Shown here in pieces: positions 1 to 6,179 of a stretch of 9,865 nucleotides of DNA (positions within the stretch are counted from its first letter, which is position 1; each line of letters begins with the position of its first letter). Position numbers and translations under genes: made by a program. Source of the stretch: Spirochaetaceae bacterium. GTDB taxonomy: Bacteria; Spirochaetota; Spirochaetia; SZUA-6; Bin103. Where the stretch lies: positions 1 to 9,865 of the forward strand of contig JAPPKD010000212.1 in assembly GCA_028820215.1 (NCBI GenBank), read 5' to 3'. The notes beneath the pieces are model-generated. The model ran no database searches. It had not been told where the DNA came from and saw nothing but the letters and a program-made list of their open reading frames with translations.

Positions 1-33
1 CTCGGCTTCAACTTGGTCCCGGAGACTGCCTGA
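1..33 (+). CDS. C-terminal end of an upstream gene (partial)
   Basis: Frame 1 is open from the window edge and ends at a TGA at 31-33, giving the tail LGFNLVPETA. Codons are ordinary but the stretch is far too short to identify a family or to prove that it is coding. It lies 83 bases before the dehydrogenase start, on the same strand, so it could be the previous gene of that unit. Weak support only. Confidence 0.3.
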   Translation, partial: LGFNLVPETA

Positions 34-105
34 TTCTGCTTGTTTCTAAGGAGGCGCGGTCCCCGACCCTTGATGATCGGGGCGCGGTCGTGGATGGTTG
101 CGGCG

Positions 106-111
106 AAGGAG
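106..111 (+). promoter_or_regulatory. Ribosome binding site fixing the dehydrogenase start
   Basis: AAGGAG lies five bases before the ATG at 117. This favours 117 over the in-frame GTG at 90, which has no such site and would add nine residues ahead of the Rossmann beta strand. Confidence 0.75.
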
Positions 112-116
112 AGCGG

Positions 117-872
117 ATGGCCAGGGTGCTGGTGGTCAGCGGCGCGGCGTCCGGCCTGGGGCACGCCTCGGCGCTGCGCTTCGCCAGGGGCGGCTACGAC
201 GTCGGGTTGATCGACGTCGACCGGGCACGGGGCGAGCAGGCCGCGCAGAAGGTCCGCGCGCTGGGACGGCGGGCGGTGTACTGCCCGTGCGACGTCACCG
301 ACCGGGGACAGGTGGACGCGGCGGCGCGCGAGATCAGGCGGGCGCTTGGCCCTGTGGACGCGCTGCACAACAACGCGGGGATGCAGGTGCCGGGCGGCAT
401 CCTGCGCTGCACGGAGGAGGATTGGGACCGGCTTTACGACGTGACCGTCAAGGGAATCTTCCACGTGACGCGTGCGTTCGTCCCGCTCATGGCCGGCCGG
501 ACCGGGGCCGCGATCGTCAACACCGGATCGATCCTGGCGGCCCGTCCCGCCGGCGAGCGGGCCGCGTACGCCGGCGCCAAGGGAGCCGTAGAGGCGCTGA
601 CCCGCTCCATGGCCGCGGACCTGGCCGGGCGGGGCATCAGGGTCAACTGCGTGGCGCCCGGCGCGATCGACACGCCGCTGCTGCAGCGCTACATCAGGGA
701 GTCCGCCTATCCGGCGGCCACCGGGTCGGGGCTGAAGGCAAAGTCGCTCTTCAACCGCTTCGGCCGGCCGGAGGAGGTCGCCGGCGTCGTGTTCTTCCTG
801 TGCAGCGAGGAGGCGTCGTTCGTGACCGGCGCGACGTGGTCCGTGGACGGAGGCTGGTCAGCCGCGGGCTGA
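117..872 (+). CDS. Short-chain dehydrogenase/reductase (classical SDR)
   Basis: A 251-residue classical SDR, the normal length for the family, likely cytoplasmic. Visible motifs are the glycine-rich cofactor loop SGAASGLG (8-15, Ser replacing the usual Thr), Asp33 at the end of beta 2, which points to NAD(H) over NADP(H), DV at 60-61, NNAG (85-88), catalytic Ser138, the YxxxK pair Tyr151/Lys155, and PG (181-182) before the substrate loop. The C-terminus has the usual SxxxxxxTG...VDGG pattern. The family oxidises or reduces alcohols and ketones; the substrate cannot be read from sequence. It sits 75 bases upstream of a Gfo/Idh/MocA oxidoreductase on the same strand and not far from a sugar symporter, so a role in sugar or polyol catabolism is inferred. 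Family assignment is firm, substrate is not. Confidence 0.93.
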   Translation: MARVLVVSGAASGLGHASALRFARGGYDVGLIDVDRARGEQAAQKVRALGRRAVYCPCDVTDRGQVDAAAREIRRALGPVDALHNNAGMQVPGGILRCTEEDWDRLYDVTVKGIFHVTRAFVPLMAGRTGAAIVNTGSILAARPAGERAAYAGAKGAVEALTRSMAADLAGRGIRVNCVAPGAIDTPLLQRYIRESAYPAATGSGLKAKSLFNRFGRPEEVAGVVFFLCSEEASFVTGATWSVDGGWSAAG

Positions 873-936
873 CCTTTGAAGATCTCCGCGATCGGGGACC
901 CGGCGTGGTACCGTGCGGCGGCACACCAGCCGCAAC

Positions 937-943
937 AGGAGGA
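937..943 (+). promoter_or_regulatory. Ribosome binding site fixing a GTG start
   Basis: AGGAGGA ends four bases before the GTG at 948. The alternative in-frame TTG at 876 would add 24 residues with no family resemblance, and the ATG at 963 is about 20 bases from this site, so GTG 948 is preferred. Confidence 0.8.
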
Positions 944-947
944 AACG

Positions 948-1952
948 GTGGCGAAGACTCGCATGGCTCAATACGGAACCAGGCACGGGCACGCGTCCGG
1001 CAAGCTGCAGGCTATGCAGGCGAACGACGATGTCGAGGTCGCCGGGGTCTTCGAACCCGACCCGGCGCGGCGCGCCGAGCTGGAGGGGTCCGGCGGCGCC
1101 TTCGCGGGTGTTCACTGGTATGGCGACCGGAGCGAGATGCTGGAGGACGAGAGCATATCGGCGGTCGCCTCCGAGGGGCACAACGCGGAGAGTCTAGACC
1201 AGACCGAGGAGATCGTCGCCGCCGGCAAGCACGTCTGGTACGACAAGCCTGCCGGCGACGACTGGGCGCAGTGGCAGCAGGTCGTGGCGGCAGCCGAACG
1301 GAAGGGTCTGCTCATCCAGATGGGCTACATGCTGCGCTACCACTCGTCCTTCAGAATGGTCGCCGAATGGGCCAGGTCGGGCCTGCTGGGCGACGTGTTC
1401 GCCGTGCGCGCCCACATGTCCACCAACATCGACGAGGCCGGACGCGCCCGGATCGCCGGCGCGCACCGGGGCGGCATCTTCTTCGATCTGGGCGGGCACA
1501 TGCTGGACCAGGTCGTCTGGATCCTGGGGCGTCCGGTGAAGGTGACGTCCTTCCTGCGAAGCGACGCGCGGTCGGCGGCGGCGTTCGAGGACAACACGCT
1601 GGGGGTCTTCGAGTTCGAGAACGCCCTTGCCTTCATCGACATCGCCGCGCTGGAGACGCAGCCGGCGGCGCGCCGTTTCGAGGTGTACGGCAGCCGGGGC
1701 AGCGCCATCATCGTCGAGCCCTTCGAGCCCGGCCTGCAGGTCCGGCTCTGCCTGGCGGAAGCCGGGGACGGCTACCGCCAGGGCGAGCAGGTCGTGAGCG
1801 TGGACGGGGAGAGCCGGCAGCGGACCTACGAGCTGGAGCTCGACGCGTTCCTGGCCACCATCGAGGGGAGGCAGCCGCGTGACCGGCCGGTGTCGCACGA
1901 GTTGCTGGTACAGGAGACCCTGCTGCGCGCCACGGGAGCGATCCCGGACTGA
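948..1952 (+). CDS. Gfo/Idh/MocA family NAD(P)-dependent oxidoreductase
   Basis: A 334-residue protein with the two-domain layout of the family. The N-terminal Rossmann fold (about 1-125) starts with RMAQYGTRHGHASG instead of a canonical GxGxxG loop and continues into a beta 2 strand ending VFEPDP. The catalytic lysine motif EKP appears as DKPAG (99-103, Lys100), followed by MGYMLRYH (125-132). The C-terminal alpha/beta domain holds GGIFFDLGGHMLD (175-187), where Asp180 and His184 are the usual substrate-side residues. These enzymes oxidise or reduce hydroxyl groups of sugars, inositols and derivatives in the cytoplasm; the exact substrate is unknown. It follows the SDR on the same strand, and its end converges with the minus-strand unit 31 bases away. 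Start chosen from the strong Shine-Dalgarno site. Family confident, substrate open. Confidence 0.92.
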   Translation: MAKTRMAQYGTRHGHASGKLQAMQANDDVEVAGVFEPDPARRAELEGSGGAFAGVHWYGDRSEMLEDESISAVASEGHNAESLDQTEEIVAAGKHVWYDKPAGDDWAQWQQVVAAAERKGLLIQMGYMLRYHSSFRMVAEWARSGLLGDVFAVRAHMSTNIDEAGRARIAGAHRGGIFFDLGGHMLDQVVWILGRPVKVTSFLRSDARSAAAFEDNTLGVFEFENALAFIDIAALETQPAARRFEVYGSRGSAIIVEPFEPGLQVRLCLAEAGDGYRQGEQVVSVDGESRQRTYELELDAFLATIEGRQPRDRPVSHELLVQETLLRATGAIPD

Positions 1953-1983
1953 GGCGTGCCTCCCGCGGCCGCCGGCGCCGGTG

Positions 1984-2263
1984 TCAGGTGCGGATGCCGC
2001 GGCTGGCGATGAACTGCCGGTAGCGGGCGAAGGCGCGTTCGCAGGTCTCCCAGGTACAGGTCAGGAGCATGCGCACGTGCGGATCGGCGGTCATCATCTC
2101 GTTGTGCGACATGCCGAACAGGCTGCGGTCGAACAGCTTTTCGCGATCGTCGCGGATCAGCCCCTCGTAAGGGCTCGCGAACCGGCCCGGTCCCGAAAAA
2201 CTCCCCGATCGGGCGGAAGCCGCGCTCATAGCGGTCGATGATCGGCTCGCGCACGCTGAGCAC
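1984..2263 (-). pseudogene. Small unrecognised gene with an apparent frameshift
   Basis: A GTG at 2263 lies four bases after the symporter stop and reads MLSVREPIIDRYERGFRP onward for about 24 codons ending almost always in G or C. Near 2192-2200 (GAGTTTTTCGGGACC on the coding strand) this pattern stops in that frame and continues in the next one, through SPYEGLIRDDREKLFDRS and FARYRQFIASRGIRT to a TGA at 1984-1986. Removing one base (for example one G of GGG) joins the two parts into a protein of about 92 residues. The shift needed is +1, so it does not fit ordinary -1 programmed frameshifting. An alternative is a shorter intact 81-residue ORF from ATG 2229, but its first 16 codons lack the G/C third-position bias and it has no clear ribosome site. 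I recognise no family; it is charged, with two Cys near the C-terminus and no membrane segment. Probably co-transcribed with the symporter. Confidence 0.55.
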
Positions 2264-2267
2264 GCGC

Positions 2268-3719
2268 CTAGGCAGTGCCGGCAGCGGCTGCGCGGCGGCG
2301 GGCGTAGAGCTCGCGCATGATATCCGCGCGGCGCTTGGCGTCCAGCCGGTAGTGCAGGTAGCACCAGATGCCGGCGGCGGAGAACACCATCAGCACGGGA
2401 CCGTAGAAGATCCCCAAGTGGACGATGGTCTCGGCCGGCACGGCGCCCACCGTGACGCCGGCCCCCCGCGGCCAGTCGATCACGTCCAGGCCGACTCCGG
2501 CGACGATCTGGGCGAGCGCGGCCGACGCCTTGACCGCGAAGGTGATGACCCCGAACAGGGCGCCTTCGCGGCGGTGGCCGGTTTCGAGCTCGTGCAGGTC
2601 GGTGACGTCGGTCATCATCGCGAAGTAGGCGACCAGCGCGAAGGCAGAGAATACGCCCTGGATGATCTCCATCGCGATCAGCGCCCACACCAGCGCGGAC
2701 GTGCCGTTCGCGGGAAAGAGGTCGACCAGGCGCAGCAGAACCGGCAGGACCTGGAACGATACGGAGCCTGCCGTGCCGAGCAGCAGCGTGAACCGCTTGC
2801 TCGTGCGGAACAGGACGAAACGGAGCGCGACGATGCCGGCGAACAGTCCCACGAGCGTCGCGAGCTGGACGACCACCATCTGTCCGCTGTGGAGCGCCCA
2901 GAAATACTCCAGGAGATAGAGGCTCAGCGTCCTGTGCACCCCTGCCGACAGGAACAGTGCCGTCGTTCCGGCGGCGAGCCACACGAATGGCTTGTTGCGC
3001 GCGCTCTCCCGGACGTCGCGGACGAGTTGCGCAAGAAACCCCTGCTGGCGGGGCGGCGCGGTGTTCGCGTGTCGGATCTCCGACCGCGTTCCCAGGGCCG
3101 CCACCAGGATCGCCACCGTCATCGCCGTGCCGAGCGCGATCGCGAAGGTCGGGTAGTTCTCCGCCAGGAGCCGGCCGCCGCGCGCGTCGGAGAAGAACCA
3201 GCCGACGCCGACGACGATCGCGAACGTCGTGCCGAGGTAGGAAAAGAGCTGGCGCAGCAGGATGAGCTTGGTGCGCTCCTCCGGGTCCTCCGTGATCTCC
3301 GTGCCCAGGGCCAGGTGCGGGACGTTGTAGAGCGTCAGGGCGAACCGGGTGAGCACGGCGAAGGCGGTCAGCCAGAGGAACAGGCCGATCTCGCCCAGTG
3401 CGGACGGCGGCGCGAACAGGCCGACGAAGGCCAGCCCCACCGGCAGGGCGGCCGCGAACATGAAGGGATGGCGCCGTCCCAGCTTCGACCGGCAGTGATC
3501 GGACCACGTTCCGATCAGCGGGTCCGTGAACCCGTCGACCAGCAGGGCGATGAACAGCGCCGCGCCCGCCAGCGTGCCCGGCAGGCCCAGCACCTGGTTG
3601 TAGTAGAACAGCACGAACAGGGAGGTCGCGTTGCGCTTCATGCCCTCGGCGGACTCGCCGATGCCGTACGCGATCCTGGTGAAGAACGGCACGCGCCGAT
3701 CCTTGGCGACGGTGCTCAT
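2268..3719 (-). CDS. GPH-family sugar:cation symporter (MFS superfamily)
   Basis: A 483-residue membrane protein with about 12 hydrophobic segments, the normal size for glycoside-pentoside-hexuronide:cation symporters (MelB/YicJ type). The family signature after TM2 is clear: DGFTDPLIGTWSDHCRSKLG (62-81) followed by RRHPF. A second signature, YNVPHLALGTEITEDPEERT (131-150), and the late DVTDLHELETGHRREGALFG (371-390) followed by a conserved Lys397 also match GPH proteins. These carriers import sugars, glycosides or hexuronates with Na+ or H+ across the inner membrane; the substrate here is not readable. It is the middle gene of a minus-strand unit: a small beta-rich protein lies 53 bases upstream and a frameshifted small gene four bases downstream. 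The ribosome site before ATG 3719 is weak, and a GC hairpin lies just upstream of it. Confidence 0.92.
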   Translation of the reverse strand: MSTVAKDRRVPFFTRIAYGIGESAEGMKRNATSLFVLFYYNQVLGLPGTLAGAALFIALLVDGFTDPLIGTWSDHCRSKLGRRHPFMFAAALPVGLAFVGLFAPPSALGEIGLFLWLTAFAVLTRFALTLYNVPHLALGTEITEDPEERTKLILLRQLFSYLGTTFAIVVGVGWFFSDARGGRLLAENYPTFAIALGTAMTVAILVAALGTRSEIRHANTAPPRQQGFLAQLVRDVRESARNKPFVWLAAGTTALFLSAGVHRTLSLYLLEYFWALHSGQMVVVQLATLVGLFAGIVALRFVLFRTSKRFTLLLGTAGSVSFQVLPVLLRLVDLFPANGTSALVWALIAMEIIQGVFSAFALVAYFAMMTDVTDLHELETGHRREGALFGVITFAVKASAALAQIVAGVGLDVIDWPRGAGVTVGAVPAETIVHLGIFYGPVLMVFSAAGIWCYLHYRLDAKRRADIMRELYARRRAAAAGTA

Positions 3720-3728
3720 GTGTCTACC

Positions 3729-3747
3729 CGGCCCGACCCACGGGCCG
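3729..3747 (-). repeat. GC hairpin just upstream of the symporter start
   Basis: CGGCCCG (3729-3735) and CGGGCCG (3741-3747) form a perfect 7-bp inverted repeat with a 5-base loop, in the 53-base gap between the small beta-rich gene and the symporter. In the minus-strand message it ends nine bases before the symporter ATG. No T-run follows, so an intrinsic terminator is unlikely; an mRNA-processing or translational effect is possible. Chance is also possible at this GC content. Confidence 0.3.
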
Positions 3748-3772
3748 CGTCACGTCAGTCGGAGCCCGAACG

Positions 3773-4087
3773 CTACTCCGAGCGCGAGCCCTTGCATGTC
3801 GCCAGCTTCTGCTTGGGGCCGTCGATCGTGCCGGCGATGGCGTCGCCGTCGACCGTGAAGGTGCAGGTGATCGTCCGCTTGCCGGGAAACAGGGGAATGG
3901 ACACGTCGGATTTCCACCTGATGGCGTTCCCTTTGCGCCTGCCGTTGTCGAACTCCAGGGTCATCTGCTCGCCGATCAACGCGCCGCTCACCGTCTCTCC
4001 ATCTGTCGAGAGGTCCAGCGTGGCGGTTTTCTGCTTGCCGCGAATGGTCTCGATCTCCAGGTTCCAGCGCCCGTCTACGTCGCTCAT
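3773..4087 (-). CDS. Small predicted beta-strand-rich protein of unknown function
   Basis: A 104-residue soluble protein starting MSDVDGRWNLEIETIRGKQ and built from alternating short strands and Gly/Asp turns: a W at position 8, repeated patterns such as DGETVSGALIG (29-39) and VDGDAIAGTIDG (79-90), and a C-terminal KGSRSE. This layout looks like small lipocalin- or calycin-like beta barrels, and similar small DGxW...DGDxIxGT proteins occur as uncharacterised genes in many bacteria; that resemblance is from memory and needs a profile search. It has two cysteines (75 and 98), no signal peptide and no membrane segment. GAGGGAG (4093-4099) lies five bases before the ATG, so the start is well supported. 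It is the first gene of the symporter unit, just downstream of an operator-like inverted repeat. Coding status is firm, function unknown. Confidence 0.8.
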   Translation of the reverse strand: MSDVDGRWNLEIETIRGKQKTATLDLSTDGETVSGALIGEQMTLEFDNGRRKGNAIRWKSDVSIPLFPGKRTITCTFTVDGDAIAGTIDGPKQKLATCKGSRSE

Positions 4088-4110
4088 GCGTACTCCCTCG
4101 CTTGATTGTG

Positions 4111-4137
4111 CGGTCGGTCACGAATGGTGACCGACCG
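4111..4137. promoter_or_regulatory. Perfect 11-bp inverted repeat, candidate operator
   Basis: CGGTCGGTCAC (4111-4121) and GTGACCGACCG (4127-4137) are exact reverse complements separated by GAATG. The right arm runs into a second short palindrome, GACCGGTC (4133-4140). It lies in the 113-base divergent region, 24-50 bases upstream of the minus-strand ATG at 4087, where a repressor would block transcription. GACCGACC-type half sites resemble known TetR-family operators; which regulator binds is unknown, and no regulator gene lies in the window. Confidence 0.55.
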
Positions 4138-4186
4138 GTCCGGGAGGCGCAACGTCACTGCCCGCCGCCGTACCGCCGCCGTGGGC

Positions 4187-4192
4187 TATGGT
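4187..4192 (+). promoter_or_regulatory. -10-like box for a possible leaderless epimerase transcript
   Basis: TATGGT fits the TANNNT -10 pattern, and its last base is eight bases before the GTG at 4201, so a start of transcription at or next to the GTG is possible. There is no Shine-Dalgarno-like sequence before this GTG and no good -35 box about 17 bases upstream. Suggestive only. Confidence 0.35.
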
Positions 4193-4200
4193 CGGAAACC

Positions 4201-5181
4201 GTGACGGCGGTCACCGGGGCTACGGGTTTCGTCGGCCACGCGTGCGCCGCCGCGCTCGCCGCGGGCGGGGAGGAGCTGGTCTGCACGGTGCGGGCGACGA
4301 GCGACACCCGAGCCCTGCGGGAGCTGGGGCCGGGGGCGGCGCTGGCGCCGGCCGCGCTGGATGACGTGCCGGGCCTGGCGGCGGCCTTCGCCAGCTGCCG
4401 GGCCGTCGTCCACTGCGCGGCGCGCGCCGTCGACTGGGGCACCCGCGCCGACTTCGAGCGCGACAACGTGGCAGGCGCCGTCAACGTCGTGGAGGCGGCG
4501 GCGCGCGCGGGCGTCGTGCACGTCGTGCACGTGTCGACCGCCAACGCCGGCGGCTACGGCCGCGAACTGGACGAGGACAGCGGCGGCGCGAGGGTGTCCT
4601 CGGCGTACTCGCGGTCGAAGCGCGCCGCCGAGCGCGCCGCCCTCCTGCACGCCGTCCGCCGTGGGGTGCGGCTGACGATTCTGCGTCCCAGCGCCGTGTA
4701 CGGGCCCGGCGACCGCCGCTGGACGCTGCCCATGCTGGAGCGGATCGCCGCCGGCACGTGGGCGCTGGTCGATGGCGGGCGGGCGCTGCTGACGCCGCTG
4801 TACGTCGGCAACCTGGCGCAGGCGGTGGTCCTGGCGCTGGAGCGCCGCGTCGCGGGTACGTTCATTCTGACCGACGACGTCACCCTGAGCTGGAGGCAGC
4901 TCACCGGCCGCTGCGCCCGCGCGCTAGGGGTCAGCCTGCGGGCGCGCAGCGTGCCGTATGCGGTGGCGCGGCCGGTAGCGGAGGCGGTCGAGGTGTTCGG
5001 ACGCATGGCGCGGCTGCGCCGGCCTCCCCTGGTCACCCGCTATCGCGTGGTCCGCGCGGCGAAGGACTTCCACTACCGGTGCGACCGCGCCAGGAGCGTC
5101 CTGGGATACCGCCCGGACCGCGACGTCGATGCGCATCTGCGCGCCTGCGTGGACTGGTACCGCAGCGCCCGGCCGGCATGA
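4201..5181 (+). CDS. NAD-dependent epimerase/dehydratase (extended SDR)
   Basis: A 326-residue extended SDR starting MTAVTGATGFVG, with the TGxxGxxG cofactor loop (TGATGFVG) within the first dozen residues, which supports the GTG at 4201 over the open frame reaching back to 4102. Other family marks are VVHCAARA after beta 4, VHVSTANAGGYG around the catalytic Ser/Thr, the YxxxK pair in AYSRSKRAAERA, and LRPSAVYGPGDRR. These enzymes modify nucleotide sugars (epimerases, dehydratases, reductases) or reduce steroid-like or dihydroflavonol-like substrates; the late region resembles the 3-beta-HSD/UDP-glucose epimerase-like branch. Nearby glycosyltransferases make a nucleotide-sugar role more likely, but this is inference. 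A possible next ORF starts in the ATGA that contains its stop codon. It is divergent from the symporter unit and shares the operator-bearing region with it. Confidence 0.88.
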   Translation: MTAVTGATGFVGHACAAALAAGGEELVCTVRATSDTRALRELGPGAALAPAALDDVPGLAAAFASCRAVVHCAARAVDWGTRADFERDNVAGAVNVVEAAARAGVVHVVHVSTANAGGYGRELDEDSGGARVSSAYSRSKRAAERAALLHAVRRGVRLTILRPSAVYGPGDRRWTLPMLERIAAGTWALVDGGRALLTPLYVGNLAQAVVLALERRVAGTFILTDDVTLSWRQLTGRCARALGVSLRARSVPYAVARPVAEAVEVFGRMARLRRPPLVTRYRVVRAAKDFHYRCDRARSVLGYRPDRDVDAHLRACVDWYRSARPA

Positions 5182-5399
5182 GAGGCGGCGTCCTGAGCGC
5201 GCCGGACCTGTGGACGGGACCCCCGGCAAGGCCGGCGCAGCGGTGGCCGTTGGGACATCATCTCTTCGCGTTCGACGGTCACGACGACGAAAGGTGCCGG
5301 ACTATCCCAGTTGGCGCTGGCCGCCTTCTCAATCTGCTCCGAATCGGGAACGCAGGCCAGCGCTGCTGTGGACCGGCCGTTTCAGTAGCGCTCCGTTGA
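5178..5399 (+). pseudogene. Possible truncated gene coupled to the epimerase
   Basis: An ATG at 5178 overlaps the epimerase stop by four bases (ATGA), the same coupling used later in this cluster. It opens a 73-residue frame beginning MRGGVLSAPDLWTGPPARPA. Third codon positions are mostly G or C for roughly the first 35 codons (to about 5285) and then lose that bias as overall GC drops. This is what a gene start cut by an insertion or deletion would look like. No homologous family is recognised and no matching gene remainder is seen before 6609. It could also be chance readthrough in GC-rich intergenic DNA. Confidence 0.35.
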
Positions 5400-5466
5400 G
5401 CTGAGACCAAGATCGACGGCGATCAGATGTTCCGGTTGGAAGTGCGGATGCACGAAAGGGCGAGTA

Positions 5467-5496
5467 TTGACGGCGGAGTGCCCGATTTGCTACCGT
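5467..5496 (+). promoter_or_regulatory. Sigma70-like promoter ahead of the toxin-antitoxin module
   Basis: TTGACG (5467-5472), an 18-base spacer and TACCGT (5491-5496), preceded by TGC as an extended -10, give a credible housekeeping promoter. Transcription would start near 5503, about 65 bases before the first toxin-antitoxin reading frame. Confidence 0.5.
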
Positions 5497-5569
5497 ACAC
5501 GAGACGATTGCCGCGAGAGATGAACAATAGTCAACACCGCCTTGGCAAAAGTCACGAACTATCCTCGAG

Positions 5570-5743
5570 ATGATCGCAGGGGGCCACAGCTACGAGCAGA
5601 TATTGCATTTCAACGATAGGTTGACTTATCTGGACATCTTCAATGCCGCGGACGAAGCACTGAAGCTAGATGCACCCGAGAGTTCCGATTCCCGCGAGAA
5701 GCTGTCGGAGGTGCGAAAGTCGCATCCACGTGCATATGATTAG
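5570..5743 (+). pseudogene. N-terminal fragment of a split antitoxin gene
   Basis: A 57-codon frame starting MIAGGHSYEQILHFNDRL and continuing LTYLDIFNAADEALKLDA, ending HPRAYD before a TAG at 5741-5743. The first part looks like the helical half of a DUF433-type domain (xxxGxSYEQIL...LTYxDIxxAxxxAL). Deleting one T at 5740-5741 joins HPRAYD directly to RWTPEEDSQL of the next gene, a natural linker into an HTH domain, so the two look like one ancestral protein of about 200 residues split by a single-base insertion. The next ORF's ATG (5736) overlaps this stop (ATGATTAG), so translation could still restart. There is no ribosome site before ATG 5570; the frame is open back to 5531 and a TTG at 5542 in another frame may have been the original start. 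It could be a functional small ORF instead of a remnant. Confidence 0.55.
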
Positions 5744-6179
5744 GTGGACGCCGGAAGAAGATTCGCAACTGACCGAGATGTTCAGCTCGGGTGCAGAAAC
5801 GAATCATATCGCTGGCGAGCTTCAACGCCAACCGAGCGCAATTCGGAGTCGATTGATGAAACTTGGGCTCCTGAAGAATGAGCGACCAAACGAGGAGCAG
5901 CCTCAGGTGGCGATAGACCCGGAGATACTCTCGGGGACGCCGTGCATCGCAGGGACGCGCATACCTGCTCACGACATCGCCGACATGGTTGCCAACGGGG
6001 ACGCTGTCGCCGCAATTCTGGACGCCTACCCATCGCTGACCGAGGAGCTTATTCGCGCGGCCTGCGCGTATGCCGAGGCGCACCCGCGCGCTATCGCGAG
6101 CCATGAACCACCCTGGAGGAAAGCGCAACCGCACGCTTCCGAGGAGAAGCCGTTCGACGAACTGACGCAGGAGTCGTGA
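5736..6179 (+). CDS. HTH plus DUF433 antitoxin-like protein
   Basis: A 147-residue protein with two domains. Residues 3-46 (RWTPEEDSQLTEMF then IAGELQRQPSAIRSRLMKLG) form a Myb/SANT-like helix-turn-helix of the kind that follows HPxAYxxW linkers in other bacterial proteins. Residues about 57-117 match DUF433, with DPEILSGTPCIAGTRIPAHD (61-80) as its signature and a YPSLTEELIRAACAYA helix pair. DUF433 proteins are the usual partners of DUF5615 PIN-like toxins and are thought to bind DNA and neutralise them. The C-terminal tail (118-147) is polar and could contact the toxin. I chose ATG 5736 because sequence upstream in this frame (from 5670) is out-of-frame shadow of the preceding fragment. 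Its stop overlaps the toxin start by GTGA. No ribosome site lies close to 5736, so translation may depend on coupling. The protein may be missing its original N-terminus. Confidence 0.75.
   Translation: MIRWTPEEDSQLTEMFSSGAETNHIAGELQRQPSAIRSRLMKLGLLKNERPNEEQPQVAIDPEILSGTPCIAGTRIPAHDIADMVANGDAVAAILDAYPSLTEELIRAACAYAEAHPRAIASHEPPWRKAQPHASEEKPFDELTQES

Noticed and set aside
61..82. Inverted repeat CCCCGA...TCGGGG with a 10-base loop upstream of the SDR
   Set aside because: Only six base pairs with a long loop and no T-run; common by chance at this GC content.
98..1882. A 594-codon open frame on the plus strand across the SDR and oxidoreductase
   Set aside because: Its product is Arg/Gly-rich low-complexity sequence, and it overlaps two well-supported genes in other frames.
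1953..1983. Possible terminator between the converging units (CCGGCGCCGG at 1972-1981)
   Set aside because: The palindrome has no loop and there is no T-run on either strand, so it is not a convincing intrinsic terminator.
2238..4130. A 630-codon plus-strand open frame opposite the symporter
   Set aside because: Composition is that of an antisense shadow (Gln/Arg/Asp/Glu-rich, no domains). The minus-strand symporter has family signatures.
5223..5235. CCGGC-AAG-GCCGG hairpin after the epimerase
   Set aside because: Five base pairs, no T-run; not supported as a terminator.
5520..5573. A 17-residue ORF (MNNSQHRLGKSHELSSR) just after the promoter
   Set aside because: It is in a different frame from the antitoxin fragment, lacks a good ribosome site and has no recognisable features. 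A leader peptide cannot be excluded but is unsupported.
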